The notes beneath the pieces were generated by a model. That model did not search any database. It had not been told where the DNA came from and worked only from the letters and a program-made list of their open reading frames with translations. From NCBI GenBank assembly GCA_002084865.1, contig NBMG01000010.1:1-14728 (forward strand): 14,728 nt of DNA, read 5' to 3'. Position numbers and translations under genes: made by a program. Shown piece by piece: positions 1 through 8,093 of this stretch. Each line of letters begins with the position of its first letter. The first letter of the stretch is position 1. The stretch comes from Candidatus Atribacteria bacterium 4572_76 (GTDB lineage: Bacteria > Atribacterota > Phoenicimicrobiia > Phoenicimicrobiales > Phoenicimicrobiaceae).

Positions 1-54
1 TCTTCTCTTTATCTCTATTTTAGATATTTATTATAAAATTAACAACTTCTTTAA

Positions 55-672
55 CTAAAAGCCCACATTAGAAAGTATTTTCTTTTCTTCTTCAATTGCT
101 TTTGTATCAAGCTCGTGTACTTGTTGGGAAATTTGGTTTACGAAATCTTCATCTTTTATCGACTGTAAATTTATTTTTACATTGTATAACGCACCGAGAA
201 CCGCAGTCCTGGCCATCATTGCAGCTACCGCTCCATCGCTAATGGTGTTCTTATTTCCTTTTTCTACAACCTTTGAAGTAAATTTCATTAATTTAATTGC
301 ACCTTTAGCTACTTCAAGAGGGACCAAGGCAGCATTTTTAAATTCTTCCTGGATAACCTGCTTTCTTTTGTCTATCTCTTCCGGTGTATTTTTGGGCAAT
401 TTGAAAGCATCCATAACTTTATTAAAGGCGTCAGCATCTTTATCAATATCCTTTAAAAATTTCTCCCGATATTCAGATGCCTCTTGAGTTATTTGCTTCA
501 TTTCCTCCTCTACTTCCTCGAAACCTTTTCTGCCTACAGTCAGATTTGCTACCATTTCCGTTAGAGCAGAGGCAAGACCTGCGCTTAAAGCAGCAACACT
601 CCCTCCTCCGGGAACCGGGGCACGAGAAGCTAATTCTCCTAAAAAATCGCGGACGCTTTTATCTACCAACAT
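55..672 (-). CDS. fchA: Formiminotetrahydrofolate cyclodeaminase
   Basis: This cytosolic enzyme converts 5-formimino-THF to 5,10-methenyl-THF with release of ammonia, the last step of this histidine route. The 205-residue length matches stand-alone bacterial cyclodeaminases and the C-terminal domain of animal FTCD. The N-terminal part carries the family's PVPGGGSVAALSAGLASAL stretch (about residues 19-37). A second glycine/alanine segment, ISDGAVAAMMA (about 144-154), is also typical. The rest is mostly charged helix. The ATG at 670-672 lies inside the end of hutI: the hutI stop is at 663-665, a 10-base overlap, so translation is probably coupled. An AAAGGTG Shine-Dalgarno lies just upstream. 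It is the last gene of the visible operon. Identification is confident; the physical link to the formiminotransferase two genes upstream supports it. Confidence 0.93.
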   Translation of the reverse strand: MLVDKSVRDFLGELASRAPVPGGGSVAALSAGLASALTEMVANLTVGRKGFEEVEEEMKQITQEASEYREKFLKDIDKDADAFNKVMDAFKLPKNTPEEIDKRKQVIQEEFKNAALVPLEVAKGAIKLMKFTSKVVEKGNKNTISDGAVAAMMARTAVLGALYNVKINLQSIKDEDFVNQISQQVHELDTKAIEEEKKILSNVGF

Positions 673-1943
673 ATCTTTTCACCTTTCCTTTCTCTGTCAA
701 AGACAATTCTCCCATTCTTAATTACTTTTTCCACACAACTTACTCCTAAATGATAGGGAATATATTTATAAGAAGGGAATTCTAAAATAGAAATATCCCC
801 TTTTTTCCCTATATCAATACTTCCTACAATCTCTGCCCTGTTTAAAGCCGCAGCTCCGTTAATAGTTAAAGCAGACACTGCTTCTTCCACACTTATATTC
901 ATATAAATTGTCGCTAAAGCGAAAATTAAAGGAATCGATTCGGTAAAACAACTTCCCGGATTCATATCGGTGGCTAAAGCAACCGCACATTGTTTGTCTA
1001 TCATATACTTTGCCTTAGGATAGGGTTCTTTTAAGCTAAATGCTGTTCCGGGTAGTAAGGCAGCAACCACACCAGCCCTCGCCATTTCTTTTATCCCTCT
1101 CTCGGATGCCTGTAGTAAGTGGTCAGCAGAGACAGCTCCCAATTCAGCAGCTAATTCTGCTCCTCCCAATTGTACTATTTCATCGGCATGTAGCTTCAAT
1201 CCCAAACCCATCTCTTTTGCTTTCAATAATAATTTTTTAGACTGCTCTATGGAAAATACATTTTTTTCACAAAAAACGTCGCAAAATTCCGCTAACTTTT
1301 TCTCTACTACCACAGGAAGCACTTCTGTGATAATATAATCAACAAATTTGTCTTCTTCCCCCTCATATTCTTTGGGAATCGCATGAGCTCCTAAAAAAGT
1401 CTTGACTACATCTATAGGGTGGGCTCTATCTAATTCATTCATGACTTCTAATTGCTTTATCTCGGTTTCACAATCAAGACCGTATCCACTCTTACCTTCA
1501 ACAGTAGTTACCCCTAAAGCGAGCATTGAATCTAATCTCTTCATTCCGGAATCATACAATTCTTTCTTGGAAGCGGCTCTAGTGGCTTTTACAGTGTTAA
1601 TAATCCCTCCTCCTCTTTGCATTATGTCCATATAGCTTATTCCGCTTAATCTCCAACAAAATTCTTCCGCCCGATATCCTCCAAATACAAAGTGAGTATG
1701 AGAATCTACAAATCCCGGTAAAACTGATTTACCGGATGCATCGATTACTTGATAATCCTCTTCTTCAAAAGTTTCTAATATCCTATCGCTCTCGCCTAAT
1801 GCCTTAATTATTCCCTCTTCGATAACTACCGCTCCATCGGGAATTATTTTTAAATCAGACATCTCTTTTCCTGCCTTAGCCTTAAAACCACTACAGGTTA
1901 CTACTTCTGAAGCATTTTTAATTAATATATTTCCTTTTTTCAT
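663..1943 (-). CDS. hutI: Imidazolonepropionase
   Basis: The product hydrolyses 4-imidazolone-5-propionate to N-formimino-L-glutamate, the third step of histidine degradation. It is an amidohydrolase-superfamily metalloenzyme. Visible metal and catalytic residues are the HxH pair in SHTHFVF (His82, His84), His187 in FLGAHAIP, His252 with Glu255 in LHADE, and Asp326 in ATDMNPGS. At 426 residues it matches the family's usual length of slightly over 400. The C-terminus returns to the small beta domain typical of amidohydrolases (GDISILEF, then a conserved VxxVIKNGRIV end). The ATG at 1941-1943 follows the formiminotransferase stop by only 12 bases, and an AAGG ribosome-binding site overlaps that stop. 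Its own stop lies within the first codons of the cyclodeaminase gene. Family and role are clear. Confidence 0.95.
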   Translation of the reverse strand: MKKGNILIKNASEVVTCSGFKAKAGKEMSDLKIIPDGAVVIEEGIIKALGESDRILETFEEEDYQVIDASGKSVLPGFVDSHTHFVFGGYRAEEFCWRLSGISYMDIMQRGGGIINTVKATRAASKKELYDSGMKRLDSMLALGVTTVEGKSGYGLDCETEIKQLEVMNELDRAHPIDVVKTFLGAHAIPKEYEGEEDKFVDYIITEVLPVVVEKKLAEFCDVFCEKNVFSIEQSKKLLLKAKEMGLGLKLHADEIVQLGGAELAAELGAVSADHLLQASERGIKEMARAGVVAALLPGTAFSLKEPYPKAKYMIDKQCAVALATDMNPGSCFTESIPLIFALATIYMNISVEEAVSALTINGAAALNRAEIVGSIDIGKKGDISILEFPSYKYIPYHLGVSCVEKVIKNGRIVFDRERKGEKICW

Positions 1944-1955
1944 AATCTTATAACC

Positions 1956-2861
1956 TTATTCCATCATACTTGCTTCTAAAATCTGTTTTGTAGAAAATTT
2001 TTCTAAACCAAGATAATACGCGGCTGTATCAACCAGTGCCTCCATGGGGGCAAAACCGACTATTTCGCTCCCGATTATGTTTACCCCATATCTTTTCGCC
2101 TCAATTTTCACTAATTCAAAAGCTCGGTAAAGAGGGGTTTTAGTATAATCGGTCATATTAATCGAAACTTGGACGATCCCTCTCTCTTTCAATTCAACAC
2201 CCATCGCTTTACAATATCTTAACCCTCCATTTATATGTCTGATGCTTCGGGCAATATTATTAGCAATCTCTAAGTTATCAGTACCCAGATTTATATTATA
2301 AGCTATCAAAGGAAGCCTTGCTCCTACAGTAGTAACTCCGGCAGTAGGATGAATCTCTGTAGGTCCGTAATCCGGTTTCCACTCCGGCTGTTTTATTTTT
2401 TCAGCCATCCCTTCGAATTCACCCTTTCGAATTATCGAAAGATTTTCCCTGTTAGGAAAAACAGCTGATTTTTCATATAAAAATATAGGTAATTTATACT
2501 TTTCGGAAGCTATTTTTGCTACCTCTTTGGAAAGAGAAACAGCCTCTTCGATAGTAAAATTCTTTATAGGTACAAAGGGGACAACATCAATAGCCCCCAT
2601 TCGGGGGTGCTGTCCTTTATGTTTTCTCATATCTATAACTTTTATTGCCTCACCCATAGCTTCTATAACCGCACTTTTTACTGAATCAGGTTCTCCCATA
2701 ACTGTTACTACAAGCCGATTATAATCTTCATCTCTTTCGTATCCTAATAATTTTACACTTTTTTTATTCTTAAGGGGTTTTACTATTTTTTCTATCTTAG
2801 TTAAATCTCTGCCTTCACTAAAATTAGGAATGCATTCGACTATCTGATTTTTATTTTTCAT
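1956..2861 (-). CDS. ftcD: Glutamate formiminotransferase
   Basis: This enzyme transfers the formimino group of N-formiminoglutamate to THF, releasing glutamate. The 301 residues cover only the formiminotransferase half (N and C subdomains) of the bifunctional animal FTCD; the cyclodeaminase half is a separate gene two positions downstream. Family hallmarks are the start VECIPNFSEGRD (8-19) and the HKGQHPRMGAIDVVPF segment (81-96), whose first histidine probably corresponds to the catalytic His82 of the pig enzyme. Further hallmarks are GPTEIHPTAGVTTVGAR, LPLIAYNINLGT and the end segment GSEIVGFAPMEAL. The ATG at 2859-2861 is preceded by a GGGCAGGTAG ribosome-binding site. It lies between hutU (37-base gap) and hutI (12-base gap) on the same strand, so it is almost certainly cotranscribed with them. 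Confidence 0.93.
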   Translation of the reverse strand: MKNKNQIVECIPNFSEGRDLTKIEKIVKPLKNKKSVKLLGYERDEDYNRLVVTVMGEPDSVKSAVIEAMGEAIKVIDMRKHKGQHPRMGAIDVVPFVPIKNFTIEEAVSLSKEVAKIASEKYKLPIFLYEKSAVFPNRENLSIIRKGEFEGMAEKIKQPEWKPDYGPTEIHPTAGVTTVGARLPLIAYNINLGTDNLEIANNIARSIRHINGGLRYCKAMGVELKERGIVQVSINMTDYTKTPLYRAFELVKIEAKRYGVNIIGSEIVGFAPMEALVDTAAYYLGLEKFSTKQILEASMME

Positions 2862-2898
2862 TTTATCTACCTGCCCTTCTTTGGTATATTTTCACAAT

Positions 2899-4935
2899 TT
2901 ACTTTGCTTCTTTTGAATCTTTTTGGGACATAGCTTTTTTTATTAAATCTTCATTAACCAAATAAGGAATAGTAATGTGATCGCCTACTTTAGTTTCTTT
3001 GTTGTGTTTTATGGCAATCTCCACAGCATGTTCATTCCGAGCCCAGGAGCGTCTGGCAACTCCCCCTAATACATCCCAGGATATGGATTTTTTAATTATC
3101 TCGTCTACTTTTTCACTTCCATCAAGAACCAAACCAAATCCACTATTTATAGCTTTTCCGATTCCGACTCCACCACCGTTATGTAAGGTAACCATAGTCA
3201 TTCCTCTGGCTGTATTCCCAGCAAAGCATTGAGTGGCCATATCCGCCGTTACATTACTACCATCCCTTATATTTGCAGTTTCTCTAAATGGCGAATCCGC
3301 CCCTCCTGAGTCATGGTGATCTCTGCCCAACATTATAGGACCAACTTCTTTATTTCTAACCATCTCATTGAATTTAAGAGCAATTTTTATTCTTCCGGCT
3401 GCATCCTGATATAAAATCCTCGCCTGGGTTCCGACTACTAATTTATTTTTATCTGCATTTTTTATCCACATATAATTATCTCTATCTTGGAATCTTCGGT
3501 TGGGGTCTATGCATTCCATCGCTGCTTTATCAGTCTTTATTAAATCTTTGTGTTTACCGCTTAAACAAACCCACCTAAATGGTCCATAACCATAATCGAA
3601 TAAAAGTGGACCCATTATGTCTTCTACATAAGAGGGAAAAATGAAACCATTATTAGGATTTTCTCCATTCTCACAAATTTCTTTTACTCCTGCATCATAT
3701 ACTGCCTTCATAAAACTATTTCCGTAATCAAAGAAATATGTGCCTCTATCGACAAGTATTTTAATTAATTCAAAATGATGGGTTAGGGATTGGTTAACTA
3801 ATTTTGTAAATTTTGTTTTATCTGCTTTGAGAAGTTCTGTTCTTTCTTCAAAAGTCAGTCCTTGAGGACAATACCCTCCTTCATAAGGCACATGACAGGA
3901 AGTTTGATCTGATAGTAAATGTATTCTTAAATTTTTCTTTACCGCATATTCTAGTAAATCAACTATATTTCCATAGAACCCTATAGAAATACCTTCTTTT
4001 CTGTCCACATATTCTTCCGCAAGCTTAAAAGCCTCACCCGGGTCTTTCACTACTTTCTTAATCCAGCCCTGATCAAATCTGGTCTGAATTCGGGAATAAT
4101 CAACTTCGGCAATTATTCCTACCCCATTGGCAATTTCGATCGCTTTACCTTGTGCTCCGCTCATTCCTCCCAATCCTGAACTTACAAATAAATATCCGCT
4201 AAGATCACTTTCGTTAGGTATGTCAAATTTAAATCTGCCGGCATTTAATAAGGTATTGTAAGTTCCATGTACTATTCCCTGGGGACCGATATACATCCAT
4301 CCGCCGGCAGTCATCTGCCCATAGTTGGTTACGCCCAAAGATATAGCTTTGTGCCAGTCTTCCTGATTATCATATTCACCGACTAACAAGCCATTGGTTA
4401 AAATAGCTCGAGGAGCACTTGGTGAAGATTCAAACAATCCAAGGGGGTGTCCTGATTCCACAACCAGAGTTTGATTTTCAGTCAATGCTTCCAAATATTT
4501 TTTAATAAGTCGATATTGCATCCAATTTTGACAGACCTGGCCGGTTTCACCATAGGTAGTTAATTCATAGGGATATAAGGCAACATTAAAGTCCAGATTA
4601 TTATCTATCATAACCTGCATAGCTTTTCCGGCAAGACAATTTCCACTATATTCGTTTACCGTCTTTCCGTAAATTTTCCCCTTCGGCCTAAAACGATACC
4701 CGTAAATTCTCCCTCTGTTTAAAAGTTCATCTAAGAATTCGGGAATTAATTTTTCATGCCATTTTTCCGGAATATAACGCAAGGCATTTTTTAAGGCTAA
4801 CTTAATCTCTTCCTGATTTAAAACAAGTTCTCTTTTTGGTGCTCTTCTTATTCCTTCTACAAACTCAGGCATTTCTGGCAGTTCATCATTCAATTTAATA
4901 GTCATCGCTTTTGAAATATCCAAATTTGTTAGCAT
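2899..4935 (-). CDS. hutU: Urocanate hydratase, long form
   Basis: HutU adds water to urocanate to give imidazolonepropionate, using tightly bound NAD+ as an electrophile. At about 678 residues this is the long form, close to animal urocanase (about 676) rather than the usual bacterial enzyme of about 550. Recognisable blocks are YRFRPKGKIYGKT, YGETGQVCQNW, SGHPLGLFESSPSAPR, GQMTAGGWMYIGPQGIVHGT, the NAD-binding SSGLGGMSGAQGKA (252-265), GRDHHDSGGADSPFRET and TLHNGGGVGIGK. The short-form ARICW motif reads ARILY here (505-509), while a cysteine sits in FRWVCLSG (Cys457). Start choice: the frame is open from 4944, but the GAGGTGAT ribosome-binding site (4940-4947) sits on top of the GTG at 4944 and the ATG at 4941. 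It is correctly spaced only for the ATG at 4933-4935. First gene after the liv block. Confidence 0.95.
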   Translation of the reverse strand: MLTNLDISKAMTIKLNDELPEMPEFVEGIRRAPKRELVLNQEEIKLALKNALRYIPEKWHEKLIPEFLDELLNRGRIYGYRFRPKGKIYGKTVNEYSGNCLAGKAMQVMIDNNLDFNVALYPYELTTYGETGQVCQNWMQYRLIKKYLEALTENQTLVVESGHPLGLFESSPSAPRAILTNGLLVGEYDNQEDWHKAISLGVTNYGQMTAGGWMYIGPQGIVHGTYNTLLNAGRFKFDIPNESDLSGYLFVSSGLGGMSGAQGKAIEIANGVGIIAEVDYSRIQTRFDQGWIKKVVKDPGEAFKLAEEYVDRKEGISIGFYGNIVDLLEYAVKKNLRIHLLSDQTSCHVPYEGGYCPQGLTFEERTELLKADKTKFTKLVNQSLTHHFELIKILVDRGTYFFDYGNSFMKAVYDAGVKEICENGENPNNGFIFPSYVEDIMGPLLFDYGYGPFRWVCLSGKHKDLIKTDKAAMECIDPNRRFQDRDNYMWIKNADKNKLVVGTQARILYQDAAGRIKIALKFNEMVRNKEVGPIMLGRDHHDSGGADSPFRETANIRDGSNVTADMATQCFAGNTARGMTMVTLHNGGGVGIGKAINSGFGLVLDGSEKVDEIIKKSISWDVLGGVARRSWARNEHAVEIAIKHNKETKVGDHITIPYLVNEDLIKKAMSQKDSKEAK

Positions 4936-4939
4936 AATC

Positions 4940-4947
4940 ATCACCTC
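4940..4947 (-). promoter_or_regulatory. Ribosome-binding site that fixes the hutU start
   Basis: On the minus strand GAGGTGAT lies four bases before the ATG at 4935. It overlaps the two earlier possible starts (GTG 4944, ATG 4941), which therefore cannot use it. This favours the shorter protein beginning MLTNLDISKA. Confidence 0.75.
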
Positions 4948-4975
4948 TTTTGAAATAATTGTAATTATATTAATT

Positions 4976-5031
4976 AAAGATGAAATAAGAAAAGCCTATC
5001 CTCCCAGATAGGCTTTTCTTATTTCATCTTT
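4976..5031 (-). terminator. Perfect 25-bp inverted repeat over the livF stop; attenuator or weak terminator
   Basis: The arms at 4976-5000 and 5007-5031 are exact reverse complements over 25 bases, with a 6-base loop (5001-5006). In the minus-strand transcript the first arm encodes the last residues of LivF (KDEIRKAYLG), and the stop codon (4996-4998) lies in the second arm. The fold is followed only by UUUAAUUAAUAU, not a clean U-run, so full intrinsic termination is doubtful. It sits exactly between the transport genes and hutU. A role in lowering read-through or in stabilising the upstream mRNA 3' end is the likely reading. The arms are seen directly; the function is inferred. Confidence 0.7.
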
Positions 5032-5700
5032 TTGTTTAAGAATATTTGCACTATCTTCTAAAACAATATGTCCGGTTTCTAATACGTAACCTCTATCTGC
5101 AATTGCAAGAGCTTTCTTAGCATTCTGTTCTACCAAAAGTATAGTTATTCCCTCTTTATGCATCTTTTTAATAGAAGCAAATGCTGTATTTACCAAAATA
5201 GGCATAAGCCCCATACTTATCTCATCAATAAGGAGAAGTTTGGGGTTTAACATTATTGCCCGGCCAATAGCTAACATCTGTTGTTCTCCTCCGCTCATAG
5301 TTCGAGCTAATTGCTTCCCCCTTTCTCTGAGCCTGGGGAAAAGAGAGAAAACTCTTTCTAAATTTTGTTTTAAAACTTGCTTGCTTTTTATAGTGTATGC
5401 CCCAACCTTCAGGTTTTCGATTACGGTAAGATCGGGAAAAACTCTTCTTCCCTCAGGGATGTAACCGATGCCCATCTCTGCCCGAACCCATGGTGGCTTA
5501 TTAGTCAAATCGGTATCTTCAAAATATATTTTCCCTTCTTTAACCTTAATTAAGCCCATAATAGCTTTCATTATGGTAGTTTTCCCTGCTCCATTTGCCC
5601 CAATTATAGTTACGAATTCCCCTTCCTTTATAGAGATAGATACATCACTGACTGCCCGAGATTCTTCGTAATATACATGAATTCCCTCTAACTTAAGCAT
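4996..5700 (-). CDS. livF: HAAT-family amino-acid ABC transporter ATP-binding protein LivF
   Basis: LivF is one of the two ATPases of a branched-chain-type amino-acid importer, acting on the cytoplasmic face with the LivH/LivM permeases. From the ATG at 5698-5700 the protein is 234 residues, the standard LivF length. Walker A is GANGAGKTT (34-42), the signature MSGGEQQ (135-141), Walker B LLLIDE (155-160), and LLVEQNAKKAL follows at 188-198. The LivF-specific IPEGRRVFPDLTVIENL is at 81-97. The frame is open to 5733, but those extra residues (MKHTWGRKRKK) are the livG 3' end read in the wrong frame. A GA-rich ribosome-binding site (5704-5715) supports 5700. The ancestral livG stop (TAA 5693-5695) overlaps this start, the usual coupled livG-livF junction. 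The last codons form one arm of a perfect hairpin. Confidence 0.93.
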   Translation of the reverse strand: MLKLEGIHVYYEESRAVSDVSISIKEGEFVTIIGANGAGKTTIMKAIMGLIKVKEGKIYFEDTDLTNKPPWVRAEMGIGYIPEGRRVFPDLTVIENLKVGAYTIKSKQVLKQNLERVFSLFPRLRERGKQLARTMSGGEQQMLAIGRAIMLNPKLLLIDEISMGLMPILVNTAFASIKKMHKEGITILLVEQNAKKALAIADRGYVLETGHIVLEDSANILKQKDEIRKAYLGG

Positions 5701-6089
5701 CTTCTTCCTCTTCCTTCCCCAAGTATGCTTCAATCACTTTTTCTTTTAATATATCCTAAACTTAAAGCCCCTGCTTTCTCTTTTTCAGATATTACATTAT
5801 CTAAAACGGTCATATCGCCAAACGGTTTTACTATTTGAAAAGTTCTGGCAATACCCATCCGGGCAATCTGAAAAGAGGTTAACCCCTGGATCTCTTTATC
5901 CAGAAATATTATTTTACCGCCATCAGGATTATATACTCCACATATAGTATTGAAAAAAGTAGTTTTTCCTGCTCCATTTGGTCCGATTACTCCAAGGACT
6001 TCTCCTTGTTCTACCTCTACACTTACTCCGTTGACCGCTTTTACTCCTCCGAAAAACTTTTTCAAATTTTCCACTTTAAGAATTGCCAT
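5693..6089 (-). pseudogene. livG: livG, ABC transporter ATP-binding gene with large internal deletions
   Basis: LivG should be about 250 residues; this frame gives only 119 from the ATG at 6089 to a TGA at 5730-5732. Residues 1-100 are normal LivG: Walker A GPNGAGKTT (37-45), the Q-loop in ARTFQ (Gln85) and MTVLDNVI (93-100). Next comes SEKEKAGALSLGYIKR, which resembles the segment leading into the signature region (SEK...LAxxLTxxxRKRLE in intact homologues), so about 35-45 residues appear missing in frame. Walker B and the H-loop are absent. In the +1 frame the DNA then reads DILKEKVIEAYLGKEEEEDA followed by TAA at 5693-5695, a classic LivG C-terminus that overlaps the livF start. The open frame can begin at a GTG at 6101, but the ATG at 6089, one base after the livM stop, is preferred. 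It is a decaying gene or an assembly deletion. Its product cannot be a working ATPase. Confidence 0.88.
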
Positions 6090-6090
6090 T

Positions 6091-6990
6091 TTACATACCA
6101 CTTTCTATTTCTTTTTTAGAGTAGGTCTTTTTGAATAATTTGTTAACATTAGTCCATAAAAAACTTCTTTCCCCTAAAAGACCTTCGGGTTGAAATCTCA
6201 TGGTAAATACCAATAAGGCACCATAGATTAACATTCTGTAATCCATTGCGAATCTAAATACCTCCGGGGCAAGACCGAGAACTATCGCCCCCATTATAGG
6301 ACCCCTGATAGTACCCGAACCTCCCACCATGGCCATAGATAAAATAGTGATAGAAGTTACAAAAGCAAAATCCACTGATGAAATAAAAGTCATATAATGA
6401 GCATAAACACATCCGGCTATTCCCGCAATAGCTGTACCTAAGATAAAAGCTACCACTTTAAATTTTTTAATATCTATTCCTATTGATTCAGCTGCTCCCT
6501 CATTATTCCTTATCCCTCCCATAGCCAAACCAAACCAAGATTTTTCTAATTTCCGTAAAAAAAGAATAATCGAAATAATTAAAAAAATTACTAAAAATAA
6601 ATAACCTAAATAAGTTATTTTCATTCCAAAAATATAAGCTGAGGGTACAGATAAACCTAAAGATGCACCAAAAAAGGGAACATATTGGAAAATAGCTACT
6701 ACCACAAAATTAGTTCCTATAGTAGTAATGGCTAAAAAATCATCCCTAACTCTTAGGCTGGCAAGTCCTAAAAGCGCCCCAATAAAACCTGCTGTTAGGC
6801 CGGATAAAGGAAGAGACAACAGGAAAGGCACACCATATTTTCCGGTAAGTATAGCCGAAGTATAAGCGCCGATACCAAAAAAGGCAGCATGACCTAAAGT
6901 AGGTTGACCTATATAACCGGTAATAATATTTACACTTAATGCTAGTATGGTAAAGATACCAATATTGACAGCTACAACAACTTCATACAT
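6091..6990 (-). CDS. livM: HAAT-family amino-acid ABC transporter permease LivM
   Basis: This is an inner-membrane permease subunit that pairs with LivH to form the translocation path. It has 299 residues, mostly hydrophobic helices (about eight), opening MYEVVVAVNIGIFTILALSVNIITGYIGQ. The LivM hallmarks TLGHAAFFGIGAYTSAIL (about 32-49) and FGLAMGGIRNNEGAAESIGI are present. Near the C-terminus the ATPase-coupling loop GGSGTIRGPIMGAIVLG (about 221-237) is recognisable. It ends with a charged tail. The ATG at 6988-6990 lies 20 bases after the livH stop, and its own stop (6091-6093) is one base before the livG ATG. Membrane segments were judged by eye. Confidence 0.92.
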   Translation of the reverse strand: MYEVVVAVNIGIFTILALSVNIITGYIGQPTLGHAAFFGIGAYTSAILTGKYGVPFLLSLPLSGLTAGFIGALLGLASLRVRDDFLAITTIGTNFVVVAIFQYVPFFGASLGLSVPSAYIFGMKITYLGYLFLVIFLIISIILFLRKLEKSWFGLAMGGIRNNEGAAESIGIDIKKFKVVAFILGTAIAGIAGCVYAHYMTFISSVDFAFVTSITILSMAMVGGSGTIRGPIMGAIVLGLAPEVFRFAMDYRMLIYGALLVFTMRFQPEGLLGERSFLWTNVNKLFKKTYSKKEIESGM

Positions 6991-7010
6991 ATTTATTTTA
7001 ACCTAACTTC

Positions 7011-7880
7011 TTAAATATTTTTTCTTACAAATAAACCTTGTGGTTTAATTAATAACATAATAATTACAACGATAAAGGCTATAGAGTCTCTGGGAAGGAA
7101 AAACCCGATATATCCCCCCACTAAAGTTTCAATTAATCCAATTAGCATGGCTGCGACTACCGCTCCCACAGGATTTCCTAATCCCCCTAATACAATTATC
7201 GCTAACATTTTATAAGCCGGAACGTCGCCCATTGTCGGGAAAATATAATTATACATTATTCCTATCATAATCCCTGCTGCGGCTGCAAAGCTATATCCCA
7301 AAAAAAAGTTAAAAGCAACTACAACATTTACATTAATTCCCATAGCTTTAGCAGTTTCTAAATCCTGAGCTGTAGCCCTCCAGGCCAACCCAATTTTAGT
7401 TTTAGTTATTAAATACCATAATATAAAGAGAAGAATAGCGGTAGTTAAAAGAACTAATATCCACACAGGCATAATAGTAAGATTTTCTGTTCTAATTCCA
7501 GAAAAAGGTAACTTCAAATCTGTCGGGAAATCTCTAATAAGAGGTCCCGCCCATAGTCTTATAAAATCCCCTAATAAAATAAATAAACCTATACTGGTAA
7601 CAAGAGATATTAACGGGGATTTGCCTAATAAAGGAAGATAAAAAAATTTCTGTACGAAAATACCCCAAACGCCCATAGCTATCATTCCTATTAGAAAAGA
7701 AAGTAGTAAATTCCCAGTTGCCACGTAGGAAAAAAGGCCAACATATGCACCTAAGGCATAGGCTCCGGCACAAGCAATATCTAAAATCCTAAGAATGCTA
7801 TATATGAGTGTGACACCCATTGCGGTTAAGGAATAAACACTGCCAACCACTATGCCATTAATTATCTGTTGAAGTAACAT
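7011..7880 (-). CDS. livH: HAAT-family amino-acid ABC transporter permease LivH
   Basis: This is the second inner-membrane permease of the importer. The 289 residues match LivH length. The N-terminus LQQIINGIVVGSVYSLTAMG and the following GVTLIYSILRILDIACAGAYALGAYVG are the diagnostic LivH opening, though the usual FAHG motif reads IACAG here. The central WRATAQDLETAKAMGINV is the cytoplasmic loop shared by the family. The C-terminal coupling loop reads IIVLGGLGNPVGAVVAAMLIGLIETL. It ends in IKPQGLFVRKN, again typical. The ATG at 7878-7880 follows an AAGGAAAAAG-type ribosome-binding site. It is separated from livJ by 213 bases containing a long hairpin, a common arrangement that lets the binding protein be made in excess. 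Confidence 0.93.
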   Translation of the reverse strand: MLLQQIINGIVVGSVYSLTAMGVTLIYSILRILDIACAGAYALGAYVGLFSYVATGNLLLSFLIGMIAMGVWGIFVQKFFYLPLLGKSPLISLVTSIGLFILLGDFIRLWAGPLIRDFPTDLKLPFSGIRTENLTIMPVWILVLLTTAILLFILWYLITKTKIGLAWRATAQDLETAKAMGINVNVVVAFNFFLGYSFAAAAGIMIGIMYNYIFPTMGDVPAYKMLAIIVLGGLGNPVGAVVAAMLIGLIETLVGGYIGFFLPRDSIAFIVVIIMLLIKPQGLFVRKNI

Positions 7881-7965
7881 AATATTTCTTTTTCCTTCCC
7901 TTTGTTATGGATATTCCGGTGAGGCAAAAATAAAAAAAGAAATCATTAATCCTATTACAAAAATT

Positions 7966-8020
7966 GGAATTATCCGTAAAGTCCTATTATCTTTCAATAA
8001 TAAACCTTACGGATAATCCC
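7966..8020 (-). terminator. Long hairpin between livJ and livH, probable attenuator or terminator
   Basis: ATTATCCGTAA (7969-7979) pairs exactly with TTACGGATAAT (8007-8017). GG/CC pairs lie outside one mismatch. An inner stem TATTAT (7985-7990) pairs with ATAATA (7997-8002). In the minus-strand transcript the fold is followed by UUCCAAUUUUUG, a partial U-run. The position between the binding-protein gene and the permease genes fits partial termination or 3'-end protection of livJ mRNA. No gene or further structure was seen in the rest of 7881-8093. Confidence 0.65.
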
Positions 8021-8093
8021 TTAATTTTTCTTATTTAATAAATTTTACGGGCTTCAATTAATTACTAATTTCACAAATTTTTAATTCGTTTTT

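Noticed and set aside
1..54. Possible start of another gene or a terminator after fchA
   Set aside because: Only AT-rich sequence without a stem or recognisable start; the window ends too soon to judge.
182..749. Plus-strand frames opposite the hut genes
   Set aside because: They are low-complexity shadows of fchA and hutI with no ribosome-binding sites or recognisable domains. The same holds for the other plus-strand frames across the window.
5701..5733. Eleven-residue N-terminal extension of LivF (MKHTWGRKRKK)
   Set aside because: It is the livG C-terminal coding DNA read in the wrong frame. The ATG at 5700 has a ribosome-binding site and gives the family length.
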